A DNA stretch of 64,000 nucleotides from Pelodera strongyloides (Eukaryota > Nematoda > Chromadorea > Rhabditida > Rhabditidae). Where the stretch lies: contig JAANDG010000350.1 in NCBI GenBank assembly GCA_036852015.1, positions 1 through 64,000 of the forward strand, read 5' to 3'. The position numbers and the translations under genes are program-made. A model generated the notes under the pieces. That model was not told where the DNA came from. It did not search any database and saw only the letters and a program-made list of their open reading frames with translations. Position 1 is the stretch's first letter; every line of letters starts with the position of its first letter. Below are positions 22,301 through 34,400 of the stretch, piece by piece.

Positions 22301-24111
22301 CCGGGCACTACTTCGCTTTAAATCACGTATTCACCTACCAGCACTTTGTTCCGGTAAATTGAGCAACCAAATAGAACTAGTGCAAAGAAGTCCGTGTTGC
22401 AACAGTACTACAGGTCTGTCTTTCGAACCACGTTTCTCTGGAAATGTAAAGTTTAAAATAGCAAAGAAAATAATAACTTATAATCTTCATCGACGTCTAG
22501 TTGAGCTCGGCGCAGCCTTATGTAACCCTAAATTGAACTACATTCGAGTGTACATTATGTATAACATGTCGTTTACTACGTATATCCAAAATAAAAAAGG
22601 AAAGAAATAAGAACAATTGTAATAAAAACCTTTTCTTCCATGCGGGATGCGATGCAATGTTAGAACGTAACCGTCAGCAGTAACCACGTTGTACTCCTCG
22701 ACAGGATAACCCCAATGTTGGATAATTTCTGGCTGAAACAGAAGGAATTTAAATAATTTGGCAAGCAACTTAGAAATGGGCGTATTCTTGTAAATTAAAA
22801 TTCATGTACAACACTCCGCTTATCTATATAGATTCCCTAATTTTCCTAATTCCCCACATGTTGGAAGTGATTCTACATTTTAGTTATTTTGTTATGTTAT
22901 TTTTGTGAAACTCCGCGCAATTTCAATGGTACATGATTATATATAAAGGTTTTCACAATTTCCTTCCTTTACTTTTTATACCCAAATAAACCTTTTTACA
23001 GTCATAGTTTGTAGTTGTCGGACCCTTGTTAGACCCTCCAGGACATAAGCTTATCACCACTGGTAGGATCAACCAGGTACAAAAACAATTGAAAACAACT
23101 TACCACAGTCATTAGTGCTTCCGGGTCTAAAGTGATATTCATTGGCGGCATTGTCGTGTTCATATTCATATTCCCGTTGGTGAAATTAAATGCCATATTT
23201 GGTGGTGGCGTTGGGAAAGATGGCATTGGTGGAAATGTTACAGTAGGAAAGGTTACTGTAGAAAATGTGGAAAAGGAAGGATTTCCCCATTGAGGGCGGA
23301 AAGTGACGGGGGTCACCGGCGACCCGGCTCCCTTGGGAGGAGGTGTTGTGGGGAAGGCGGGAGGGAAGGCGGGAGGGAAGGCCGGAGGAAAACTAAACAT
23401 ATTATTTTCATTTTTCATTTTATTTTTATTTATATATCCGCTATGGACTTGTTTGGGTTAATGCAGTTGAAATAAGCGATAAAGTGCTAACGGAGCGACC
23501 TTACCTTTGAACACATTAAAGCGAAATGCTAGCCCCTTTGGAAAATTTGCATATGATAAGCAAATCATATGTATCCTGTGTTAATTTTGTACGATCGTCC
23601 ACGGCATTCGTACAAAATTAGCATAGGATACATAGGATTTGCTTATCGTATGCAAATTTTCCAAAGAGGCTAGTATTTCGCTTTAACATGTATCAAATAT
23701 ACTCACTATGATTAGGGTTATCATTTGAGATGTGTTAATTGCATAACTTCAATAAACTATTCATACGACCAATTAAGGTCAGGCCTATTAAAAACGTATG
23801 ATGATAAAAGCTACAGCTCACCAATTTGTAATTAGTACTTAGGGGGATCAAGTATGTGGGGGGCAGGCCCGGTGAAAGATACAGCTCATCGAAATCGTCA
23901 CTAGGACTTACCCAGGAAATTGCGTCGTCTGTAGCATTGGAAGCGGTGAAAATGGTGGGAAAGTGGGAAACGTTTGTGTTGTCACATCTCCTTTTGGAGC
24001 ATATTGATTAAAGAAAGCCGCGGTCTTCTCGAATATAGTGTCGAGGTCATTTTGGGCGGATATTCCACAAAATAGTAGCGTGGATAATATACAGTAACCG
24101 AGGGCGTTCAT
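17264..24111 (-). CDS. Secreted/lysosomal acid lipase (alpha/beta hydrolase, LIPL-like)
   Basis: Hydrolyses acyl esters (triacylglycerol or cholesteryl ester) by homology to the nematode LIPL/lysosomal acid lipase family. Thirteen minus-strand exons: 23912-24111, 23104-23392, 22630-22732, 22339-22437, 21854-21968, 20680-20830, 20210-20302, 19821-19976, 19418-19558, 19147-19286, 17916-18034, 17794-17865 and 17264-17343; 1758 nt, 585 aa, all phases closing. Residues 1-20 are a signal peptide; about 45-160 are a Pro/Phe/Thr-rich, low-complexity insert unusual for the family. Then come the entry motif [20 protein letters not shown], oxyanion HGLL (about 216), GHSQG with the nucleophile Ser near 301, SDADWLA with the catalytic Asp near 472, and FNHNDF with the catalytic His near 503. 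The last two exons depend on a 50-nt intron (17866-17915) with a weak GTCTCC donor; if it is retained, translation stops at 17863-17865. A TTTTTTTCAG acceptor lies just before the ATG, fitting spliced-leader addition or a 5' UTR intron. Not assigned to a particular lipl gene. Confidence 0.9.
17421..17609. mobile_element. MITE family A, in last lipase intron
   Basis: TTAAAGGGAAAATACCAGCC to GGTATTTCGCTCTAA, with terminal base changes, so an older copy. The family-A interior (CGTATTTA, CTCGAATTTAGCTCGAT, CATTTGCGTAAGC) is intact. Confidence 0.7.
17791..17852. repeat. 15-bp perfect inverted repeat across a lipase exon and its donor
   Basis: TACCGTATACCTTGT (17791-17805) and its exact inverse (17838-17852) are separated by 32 nt. 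The arm at 17791-17805 contains the 5' splice site of the 72-nt exon (GT at 17792-17793), so a hairpin in the pre-mRNA would pair the donor with upstream exon sequence. Confidence 0.7.
18146..18359 (+). mobile_element. tRNA-derived SINE family a, copy 1
   Basis: Contains an RNA polymerase III A-box (TAGCTCAACCGG, 18245-18256) and B-box (GGTTCGAATC, 18287-18296) 30 nt apart. The anticodon stem CTTGC/GCAAG forms, but T33 is missing and the T stem does not pair, so it is tRNA-derived rather than a working tRNA. The body carries GTCGGGTAGATGCGCCGCAT upstream and TTTTTTCACAATAGACC downstream. Confidence 0.75.
18445..18658 (+). mobile_element. tRNA-derived SINE family a, copy 2
   Basis: Direct 214-bp repeat of 18146-18359 at an offset of 299 bp with only a few substitutions. 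An 85-bp stretch (18360-18444) separates the copies. Either a tandem duplication or a dimeric SINE. Confidence 0.75.
18976..19085 (-). repeat. SINE family c body fragment
   Basis: Shares GAGCGTGCACCTTTATTCAAG, ATGACATGTTCCGCAGAGG and GAGCAGTAGGCGACGAG (orientation as on the plus strand) with the fuller element at 58430-58602. Head part missing. Next to lipase exon 10. Confidence 0.6.
19318..19400. repeat. GA microsatellite
   Basis: Dense GAGAGA run in a lipase intron, ending 18 bp from exon 9. Confidence 0.95.
20975..21392. mobile_element. 418-bp TTAA-bounded palindromic MITE
   Basis: TTAAAGGGTCAGGCCCATTT at the left and its inverse at the right, with arms of about 80 bp or more that also share ATTTTTGATGATTC and GTCAAATATAGTAGGAT. 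The inner palindrome continues through ATACCCAACTAT and GCCAATAT-type segments. Inserted in a lipase intron. Confidence 0.85.
21451..21558 (+). mobile_element. SINE family b, 5'-truncated copy
   Basis: Identical 108-bp direct repeat of 21730-21837: starts inside the T-arm region of the tRNA-like head (GAGGTCGTGGGTTCGACCCC) and runs through the GCAATCAAACTAAACTTTGG tail. Confidence 0.75.
21670..21837 (+). mobile_element. tRNA-derived SINE family b, full copy
   Basis: The head folds like a tRNA: A-box TAGTGTAGTGGT (21696-21707), anticodon stem CTGGA/TCCAG around a loop with GGT (Thr-like), and a perfect T stem GTGGG/CCCAC with B-box GGTTCGACCC (21740-21749). The acceptor stem pairs poorly and position 33 is C, so it is called a SINE, not a tRNA. 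The tail matches 21451-21558. Confidence 0.75.
22138..22321. mobile_element. MITE family A, in lipase intron
   Basis: TTAAAGCGAAATAACGGCCG to CACTACTTCGCTTTAA. Ends 18 bp from lipase exon 4. Confidence 0.75.
23516..23686. mobile_element. 171-bp hairpin MITE, family D (copy 2)
   Basis: Same ends, same length and same GATCGTCCACGGCA centre as 11547-11717 and 32990-33160, with a few arm changes (for example GTAC in place of GCGC next to the centre, changed on both arms). In a lipase intron. Confidence 0.9.
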
Positions 24112-24257
24112 GCAAAAACTGAAAAAAAAATAGTTTTTTTTAGAGAACGAGAGAGAAGGGTTTCGAGAAGAACATTTCCGCAAAATAAACACAATCAACA
24201 AAAAAAAACATAATAATGACAAACAGTACGCGATAATAAATTTGTAATAAAGTAGAC

Positions 24258-24304
24258 TCACCCCTTACACATAGGCTTTAGGTTAGCCTATGTGTAAGGG
24301 GTGA
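24258..24304. repeat. Perfect 20-bp hairpin upstream of the lipase
   Basis: TCACCCCTTACACATAGGCT (24258-24277) and its exact inverse (24285-24304) with a 7-nt loop. On the minus strand GGG|GTGAGTCT within it would be a good 5' splice site for a 5' UTR exon spliced to the acceptor at 24119. Confidence 0.75.
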
Positions 24305-27063
24305 TTCTGTTGTGTATGTGAGCCAATGACAGCATTAATTAATTCTAAATGTAAATAAATACAAATAAAAGAGTAACTTAGCTATTTATGCAGGGTTGAA
24401 TGAGCCTGGTAAACCTGGATAGGCTGTGGGTAAAGATAAAGTGAGACTTTATTGTGTCTGAAGCCTGTGACCGCAGGCCAGGCCGATTACCTCTCCGTAG
24501 TACTGGTTCTGGCTATGTAAGCATTAGAGACTGGCTTTTATCCGAAAAGTGACCATTTTAGACTGGGAATGCTATCGAAAAAGAGCTTTTTACCTTGCGC
24601 ACACGGAAGTTCAGAGCTAAAAGTTACGCGAGAATAAGTTCACATTTGCGCATATCTTGTTCGCATTATTTTTGCTTTACTGAGTAAATAGGGAATAGTA
24701 AACGTTGATTCCTCAATAAGTTTAATCTACCTTGATAAATATAATCACATTGTATATGTATTTTAAATACTGGTGTTTGAAATCATTGCATTTATCCAAT
24801 CATTTAATTAATTTCAAAACAAGAAGCTATGACATTCTATTCTACTCAACTCGCAAAATATTAAGAAGAGACTAAAGTTTACACTAAACCTTTGTCATTT
24901 CAGCAAAATATATGACTGAAATTTAGGTCACGGTCGCCGCTAAAACTCACGCACTCGGATCTTCGGAACCGCACATTTTTATTTAATAAATAAATGAATA
25001 AAAAATACAGGGAAAGGGATTTCAGCACCAAAATTAATTACGGGAAGACGGAATAATTGCCGAAGCCACATAAAACCTTCTTTGATCGGCCACCAGATGG
25101 TTTTCACCGAAGAAGCCATTTGGTGACCATGTGGTGACCAGTTTAGGACTTTTTAGCTCAAACCTAGTCACGAAAAAATTACCAAGTGGTAACCATATGG
25201 GTTAGCCGACGAATAGTGGAATAATCCAGAGAACCGTCACCAAATGGTTTTCAGTTTTCTATGTATCAACACAAAACTCAATCTCACTCCGCTCACAACT
25301 CCTAAATCTACGTTTCAAGTCAAACTTATCCGTTGATTTAAAAAAATAGGCAATTCATGTGTGCATTCAAGTAGTTTCATTGTTACATTTATTGTTGCTG
25401 ACAAAAAGATTATAGATGAACGTTTTTTCTAGGAAATGCGAAGTAATGTAAATTTATTTACTTATAATAAGATTCCAGACGAGAGTGCCATAAGTTCAAT
25501 GAAAGAGAAAGTTTCCAGGGACGATATAATCTAGTTATGTCATAGGCGTTTTTACGCAGCCGATCGCTTATTTAATAAATGATATCACTCTGATTTGAAA
25601 TCCTGATTTTAGGGATACAAATGAAAGCAGAACATTTTCTTTTGGTTTTCATTAATTGCAATATTTCAGTGATCTGCCAAAAAAAGTAAGTGAAAATGTT
25701 TACTATAATCGATAAAATTTGAAAACAAAATCTGTTCAGAATTAAATTATGGTTAAAACTAACATTGCACATAAATCTGTTCATAACAAAGCCAAAAGTT
25801 ATGCACTCATAAAGTGTGATTGCATTGTTATTGTATGAAAATAGGAATAGGAAATATCTAAAGCAGAAGTTATAGTTGAATCCTACTAAACTTTCCACAC
25901 GTGAAACATTCATACGAAACACCTGACACATATGTTGCGTAACGCACAAACAGACAAAAACACAAATTGTTCTAATAAGATGAAATTGACACTAAGCCTT
26001 CAACGGTTCATTCAGGTATTTGGTAATCTATAATCGAGCGCCGAGATCCACTGACCTCTTTCAACTTTTCGATCAAGCGGGAGCGCCAGGGAACCGGCTC
26101 TCTGACTCCCGCGGGCGGGATGTTTTGGCGAACTGAACGGGAAGGTTCGGGAACGGGTACGCGCACAAGGCCGGCACCTTTTGCCTTATGCTTTCGGGTT
26201 TGTCAAGTCAAGGATAAACATATTGCGAATATCATGATGATGTCACTTAATTTGTGTTTGTCAAAATGAAGCCATATGACGGCGCTATGATTAATGACAC
26301 TACTATGAAATAAACTTTGACACTAGCCTAGAGAAAAGCCATAGTTGGATATTAAATACTGGCATTACATTGAGAAACTCAGCGTTCAAAGGCTAAGAAT
26401 AAGAACAGGCAAACAATTGTTAGCGGCGAAGATGAAGAAAAGCTGGCGAAAATGCACACCGCTTCATGCTGACCGATGAAGCGACAAGGTGCGCCGCAAA
26501 CTTCACGTTGTTTAGCCAGATTCCAGATTGTTGTCGGCGAAGCTCGTGCGCGAAAAGAAGCCTTGCGGCGAACGCAACTCTCGGCGAACGCATAATTTTT
26601 CCTCGGCGAATGTGTGGCGTAAGCTCAATGTTTCACAATTATTATTATTATAAAAATTAAGTGCTTCACCGATAATATAATAATATTTTTGTTCTCAAGA
26701 AACGTTATATAAATATTTATTAAACAATTTATTTATTTATTACTGTATCACACAAAATGGCAATGAAAACTACCACAAAGAAAAAAAGTTATCTACTCGA
26801 TGGGGAGCTAGCGTAGTGGAGTAATAGAGAAATATTTTCATAAATTATTTTAGGAAAATCGAACTTCATTTATTATTCGCTCGCTCAAACAATGAAACTT
26901 GCACAAAGTAAAATAAAAATTAAAATATATTCGGCAGAAAAACGTGAGGTTGTAAAGCTGCATATAAGATTGAATAAAAAGAATGGCACCTATTCAATTC
27001 AGCTAATAAGTAATAAGTTGTTATATATTATGTCGTGTAATAAAAAATAAAAATAAAATAAAT
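24305..27063. other. Intergenic, no gene recognised
   Basis: AT-rich. A stretch at 26426-26610 repeats GGCGAA about seven times at irregular spacing within a GC-richer patch, but no exon structure could be supported. Confidence 0.45.
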
Positions 27064-30000
27064 TTAAATAAATGTTGATGGAGTGTGTGGTGGATTCTCT
27101 ACAGTGAAAGCTGTGTTCTTGTCGACTGCTTCGCCTTTCACCTAAAAAATATATTAAAAATGTTAAAGACTAAAGTATGACTCAAACAAATACTTTAACA
27201 AAAACAAGCGAGAGTTCTTGGTAGAGTGCTCTTATTCAAGTGTATGTGGCACAAGACATGTCAAACCGTAAACTACAACTTTAAACAACAAAACTAAACG
27301 CTATAAACTATAATCTTCAAAATACAATCATACCTGCTTCTCCTGTGTGACCTTGGTCACGTGGAAGTAACTACCAGGATCAGCTCCAGGGGATCGAATC
27401 ACTAGATCAGCTGTAGAACGAGCTTCTCCTAAAGAATTGATCTTACGTAAATAGTAGTTCGACGTAATCAGTGCCGTGTCAGATCCTAAGCAGTAAATTA
27501 TGACTTATGGTTAAGGAGTTTTGAGCCTGACAAATTTTAATGGTAGCTTGAACACGTTTTGTAAAGTAAATTCCGATTATAAAATAACACAGAATGGGGT
27601 TGAGTCAACCGTTTGACAACCCAAAAGCGTTTTTACTTGAAAAAACGGCAGGCAATGATAAGGACCGGGATTCCAAAAGATTGACTTATGAATAAAGTGA
27701 AATGAATAAAACAAAAATATTCGTGGAAAAAAACGTACCCGCTACATTCTCGGCCAAACAAGTGAATTGACCGCAATCGGCCGCCTCAACTTGTACGATC
27801 AAAAGAGTGTGCACACCATTTCCTTCCTGAAATGGTACTTTGCATAATTGGCGGAATTGCCGTAATTCGCTCGCTTTCACTAATCTCTAGCTTGACGCCG
27901 AAATCTAATGGTGCGTGTAGAATACTACATAGAATGCCTTTTGCATATTCAAAATCTAATAAGATAAGCATTGATTTATTTATTAAATATAACCAGGGTG
28001 TGCATCACAATGAAATGATGAAGAGAAAGTAGTACATAACTCGGCGTATTGAATGCAATTAAAGACATTGAATTTTTAGCGAAAAACTTCAACGAATGTA
28101 TAATTAATCCAAACTTGAGCGCAAATCGTAAATACAAGTTGAGCATTGTAAAACTCATCATATCACAACACTTACGTCGATTAGCTGGACTTCGTCGCAG
28201 TGGGGGATCACCTCTCCATCACGTAGCCACGTGACCTAAAGTGAATAGGATTTGCCGAATTTGGTTTTCAGATTTTGATTACAATCTTTCTCTCTGGCTC
28301 TCTCTCTCTCTCGCTCAATTAGACCCACCTTCGGTGCAGGGTCTCCAGTGACTTTCACCGTCCACCGTAGTTCTTCTCCTTCTACGACTTCTTCAGAAAT
28401 TAAACGTTGGATGAAATCCGGAGCAATTGTTTGTGCTGTAATACAGTAATACTACTTATGATTATGATTCCATTTTCTATCATGTCTGTACCTTGTACAT
28501 TTGTACGTATGTGATGCGATTAAGTTTACGCATAGCACCAGAACATTTTGAGCAAACTGGGAAGTTATCTAAATAGGGCCCGCCCCTGGCTGGGCACACT
28601 CACTGAATCACTGCGGCAAAACACTTTATGTAATTTTGTGTTCTGTTCTGGTTTTGTATAACCAAGGGGGTGCCAGACTAGCGCGGCTCCCGAGCAGGCC
28701 TTAAAGAACATACGTCGTACGACCAGTTGAGCAGATGATGTAGCGACTCCGCTCGAGTTTCTCGCGGTGCACATATACTTTCCAGCGTGGTCGAGATCGC
28801 AACTATTGAACGTCAATGACACACGGCCGCCGATGTTGGAGAAGGCTAAAATTTTATATTCCTTCCTCAATAAACAAAAATACATTTACAAAACATTTAC
28901 CGACATGGCAAATCATCCTTCGTTGAAATTGTTTTATTCGGATATTATGCTGTTGCTTGCATTTGCGCTCACACTATTTATCCTGCCAATAAATTCGTGT
29001 CGTCCGTCTTCTTTGTTGAGTTGACGTTGTTTTTCTTTTAAAAATTAAAAATTTGTTTTTCGCTATTCAAGGGAGTTCAAATTCAAAGTTCTAGGGTCGA
29101 TTGCATCCGGAATCGAACTCGGGTCGATTGCATTAGAGACGAACGCGCTGCCACCGGACCATCCGGCCCTTTTTCAAGAACAAACATGTGCCTCGATACT
29201 TCACATAATGTAGGCATTTTGCGAAATCACAAAAAGTCGTTAAAATACCAATTTCGGGATTTGTGGCCCGGGAGATCACAACGCCGTCCTTTGTCCACTC
29301 AATATCGGGGGCTGGCCATCCTGAAAGCATTGTGATTAGGTCAGTGTCTGAGTCTGGGTACATACACACAAATACGCACACGCACACGCACACGCACACG
29401 CATACGCACACGCACACGCACACGCAAACACGCACTGACGCACGCGCACTCACTAAGCCATACCAAGCTCTACTCACCAGTTACGATTCCCTCAAATCGA
29501 GCATCCTCTCCTTGAGCGGCCACGGCGGAAACGAGAGTGTGCGTAAAATGAGGCGGGTGGCCAGTTCTACGTTGTTCTTCCAGTTCAAAAGCTTCTCGTT
29601 CTTCCTGAAGTTACGTAAATTCTTGGGTAAACAACCTTTCAGAGTAAGTAGCTGCCGCATGGCACATCACTGACGATTTTTTTGGCACAAATAAACTTGT
29701 ATATTTGATGTAATGTACCATAGTTCAGTAGAAATACGGCAGACATCCGCAAGCATCTCCATTGAATGCTTGACGATGAAAAATGATATAAAAATGAGGA
29801 AACCAATTTTCAAAAGCTTGAGTTTAAGCTACCTAGCGTAAGCCAACAAGCATTTGTTTAACCAACCGTTCTCCTGTGATGCTGTTGGGTGAGTTGTCTC
29901 TTGGCCGGTGGAGGGGTGACCAGTCGGCTTCCCTCGTGTGTCTTTACCGGTCGACGTTGCTCGACTTCGTACATGGCGAATTCTTCGGTTACCTGTGTGT

Positions 30001-30212
30001 CATGATGTTAGCTTAGCAGGTCTCGAAATTCGACAAACTATCGTACTTGCTCCAAATAATGGATTTGCGTAAGATTTCCTAATATACTAGACAAAAAATG
30101 TTGACGGAAAGCAAGCGTTGACGGAATGCAAGCGACACAAAACATGGCATGCCTAACTATATACCGCGCATTTGTTCATATATGGAGGGATGAATCTGCA
30201 CTTACAAGCGCC

Positions 30213-30244
<32 letters not shown>

Positions 30245-31395
30245 TTTCTTGATAGTACAATATGGTCGACGCTAATGTTTGTCAGAAAATTCGCCTAAAA
30301 TTCGACATACGCGCACGCGTCTGCCGTGAACCGTGGGTGGCTTACTGATATTTTGATGTAATTACCGTCGTGTGTTCCCCAGTTCGGCTACGCGGTCGCT
30401 GTGCCGGTGACGGAGTTCGATGAACGATCGATACATCCTTTTGTTTAAACTCTTCCTCGGTACGCCGTTGCATCGATCTAAAACCGTAAAAGTGCAAATA
30501 GCCAAATAAAGTAGAATAAGTATGAAGCACAATGCTATGTCGTTAATCTGCGATGCCGAATTTTACTGAATCTTCTGAATCTTGTCAGTGTGGTTGAATT
30601 TCCAAGACAAACTCGTTTGTAGAAGAGCATAACGGTAAAAAAACGACAAATAAAACCATAAATCCTGCAAGTAGAAAATAATAATTCAACGAAATTAAAA
30701 TATTGAAATCGCACCTGGGTCTCACATGTACAACGGTAAGCGTTTCCGTCTTTCCTCTACAATTTTCAGCCACCATTTTATAATAACCGGCGTGTTCCAG
30801 TCGCGCGTTTGGAATGTGAATTTTGTACGTATCTCCGACATTCGACATCTAAGTGTTTAAATGTTTATTAGACTCTTAGAAAGAGCACAACACCTAAAGC
30901 CTTCTGACAGTACATCTGTTTTTTTTTTTAGTCAGGGTCACTGAACGACCCGTGTCGGAGTTCCGAAGTAAAATACAGTAACGGTTGGTGGTCCCGAGTT
31001 TTCATTCTTTTTATCCTAAGTACCGCGCTTTCTTCGCCATTTTGCACGTGCCCCATGCTTTACTTTTTTGGCGACCCTAATCCGCTAAGCGAGTAATTCC
31101 GAGTAATTGCCCAACTAGCATACCTCAACAAATCCCTGTGACAGTGTGATGTTCTTGTCATTGAAGTACCAGTGGACCTTAGGCCTTGGGCTGGCCACGA
31201 GCATACATTCCATTGTGAGTTTCTCCCCTTCATTTACTGTGTGCTCGTTGTGGAATGGACGGATGAATTCGGGTTCGGTGGCTATGCGCGAGAAACCTTA
31301 AAATTGTTTTCCTTAACAGAGACCGGAGAGAGGGAGAGCGAGAGAGAGAGAGAAAGAGATAGAGTGAGAGAAAGAGGGAGAGGTGAGAGAGAAAA

Positions 31396-31447
<52 letters not shown>

Positions 31448-34400
31448 TAAACATTGCAAGCGAACGGAAAAGCTACATTGCTAGGTTTTTGTTTAGAAAG
31501 TTTCAACGGTTGCATGTAGGCATAAAGCTAATATTACAATACCTGCCAAACTTGCATTGGGTGGAATTCTATTCTCCACTTGAAGTCATTGATACAAGTT
31601 ACAACTTCTACCACTTAAAGCGAATTAGCGGTCGGTCTCAACAAAAAAATACAAAAAGGGGAGGAGTAGACAACCGTGCGTTGACCACCGTTTTCAAACC
31701 GTGCGCGTTTGGACTTTTACTAGCCGAATTCAAAATATTTTGTCAACATTTCGTCATTTGGATGCTGCGGAGTGTGTGATCATTTGAAAAGGCCATCCCT
31801 CGATTTTTCCAGGGCCGTGCTAGTATTAAAATCGGCAAATCGATGAAAGCGAATTTTCCCATACAAAATCGCAAAAAATGGTTGTTTGAGAACATTTTTG
31901 TGCAAGATGCACGCACTTATTTGTTTGTGTTTTCATGTTTATTTTCGTTTATAACTTTTTTCAAACTATTTTTGGTGAAAAACCCCAAACCGGGTGGTAT
32001 TTCGCTTTAACTACCCGGCCTACTTTTTGAAAAAATACGTACCAACTTCCGACTGTTCCGTTTCGGAGAACTCTTCCGTTTGATAGCGATGTTTTGGAAT
32101 GGGAGGTGGCGTGGGCGAGCCAGTGAAGTTACCGTCCGTCCAATAACCTTCGTTCATGACCTAAACTTTATTAAGTTGTCAAGTACGATGGATAATACGC
32201 TTCAAAGAACTTACTGCGATAGCGTAGTTGCCGTATCTACAATAGTCTACCGTACGGTAGTTGCTCCAGTACCGTAATTGCTCCAAGTAATGTTGTTTTA
32301 TCGTTTTAGCAACGCAGAAACGAGAACATAACGGTACCGAACTAGCAACACGGCAGAGTATTAGCAACATTGTTATGACCGTCATTCTGCCAAGGGTCAG
32401 ATTCAAGGAATATTTTTTCTTACCCTAGTAACATTTGTATTGACAACTTGTTGTTTTTGCTGCGGCACAGCCGCTTGGGTGTGCGATTGCTCGGCAAAGA
32501 TTTCGGTCGTTGTTTTCACCTAAAATATAAGAACATAAAGAAACATAAAAATCCTACGTTTCCTTATGTCACATAATGTAACAATATATCACGCATTAGT
32601 CTCCCCAAAGCGCTACATCATCCGGTTTCTGAAACGTATGCTCGACGTTGTATTCCCATCTAGGGTATACAAATGAATGTAGTTAGACCACAAAATCGCG
32701 CAGCTGCGGGCATTTGCATACACATAAAGCGTGCAGCATGTGTTTCAAAAACCGGTTGTTATACCGCTTTAAAAATCCAAAATTTGTTTAATACTTACCG
32801 TATGCACCTCTTCGGTTGGCTGCTGCGGTTGTTGCGGCACAACATGAAGTGTTGCGCCAGTTCTTGCTTCTCCCGCCTCATTCACGGCGAACACTGTGTA
32901 CATACCAGCGTGCTCGGTGCCAACGCGGTCGATAATCAACCGCGACCAGCCCGATTCCTAAAAATATTTCATTACGTTTATGATTTATATTAAAGCGAAA
33001 TGCTAGCCCCTTTGGAAAATTTGCATACGATAAGCAAATCCTATGTATCCTACGCTAATTTTGCGCGATCGTCCACGGCAATCGCGCAAAATTAGCATAG
33101 GATACATAGGATTTGCTTATCATATGCAAATTTTCCAAAGAGGCTGGCATTTCGCTTTAAAGCGTTAGGCTCATGAAAAATGGATATGATGATAATTTCT
33201 ACATTATCTCATGTATGATGTATGAGTGCATCAAGAGCTGTTTCAGCATATTTATTTTCGTGTGCTTGGACCTTTACCATTTACGTATGTCCATTTATGT
33301 TTACCCCAATGTTAGGACATGCTAGCTTGGGCGCACGCTTATTGTTAGAGATAGTGTTAAGCTATTAGGTGTTAGGTATCGTAAGTCTCGTATGCTTCAT
33401 GTGCAATGTGTGATAATCTTCGCAACCAGCCTAGAAGTTCGGATAAAATTCTAAGTTTCATTATAAAGCAACTTTGTTTGAGAATAAAAATGAAAACTAC
33501 CTCCTCTTCGATTCTGACAGTCTTCGTGGAAACGATGGGCTGTTCGTTGAAAGTCCACTGTACTTGCGGCCGTGGTTCCCCAGTAATAAACACCTAAAAT
33601 CAGATTTGTTGTGCTAGTTTTCTTAAATAACGTCAGTATTACGGATAAGATACCTTAAAAGCTTTAATTTAATTTACGTTTTGTGTTCTTGATTATGTTT
33701 AGTGTTCGTGTGTTATTTGTTCTTTGTATTTGTGTCCCTTTTGTCCGTATACTGCGTTCTGACGCGTGGTATCTAGCTAGGGTCACACTTTGATTTGAAA
33801 TGTGCTGATTGCATATCCCCAATAAACTATTATTAATGTCAGTTTATATAGACATCCCAGTAGCGGTTCACGCGGGCTGTGACAGCGAACAAAATTCAGG
33901 AGTTTGAGCTATCGACAATACATACGAGTTATATACTATTTTCCCTTCGACATATCATTTGTGATACACGCATTATGGGTTTATACAATAAATAACTACA
34001 TGTAAATAATATGCTCGGGAAATCAGGCTTTCAGCCACTTTCACAAAGTGTTCAGCAATTTTCTACCTGCATTTTTACAGCATCTCCCTCGCGGTACGTA
34101 TTATTTGTAAGGGTTGGCTGGATTGCTGGAGGTTTGGAGATTCGAGAAGAGGGGCGTGACGTTGGTTTTGGGGCCACTGGTGGTGGGGCCTGAAATGAAC
34201 CCATTTTAAAATAAACCCAACTGATTATGGTACATAGTTCATATGGGTTGGCATGGCTAGGCTTAGACTCAAAATTAGTCTTGGTGGCGGTAAAAATTGC
34301 CCTCGGTCTTATTTCTTATTCAAAAACAGACATCTTAACGTGTAGGGGTGTAGGTTCATAATTACGCGAAACTGTATAAGTGCTAACTTCACTTACCTTG

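Noticed and set aside
24258..24304. miRNA precursor
   Set aside because: A 20-bp stem with a 7-nt loop is too short for a typical nematode pre-miRNA; without small-RNA data it is only reported as a hairpin.
30211..30244. CRISPR-like or regulatory repeat
   Set aside because: It is simply a CG/GA dinucleotide microsatellite in an intron.
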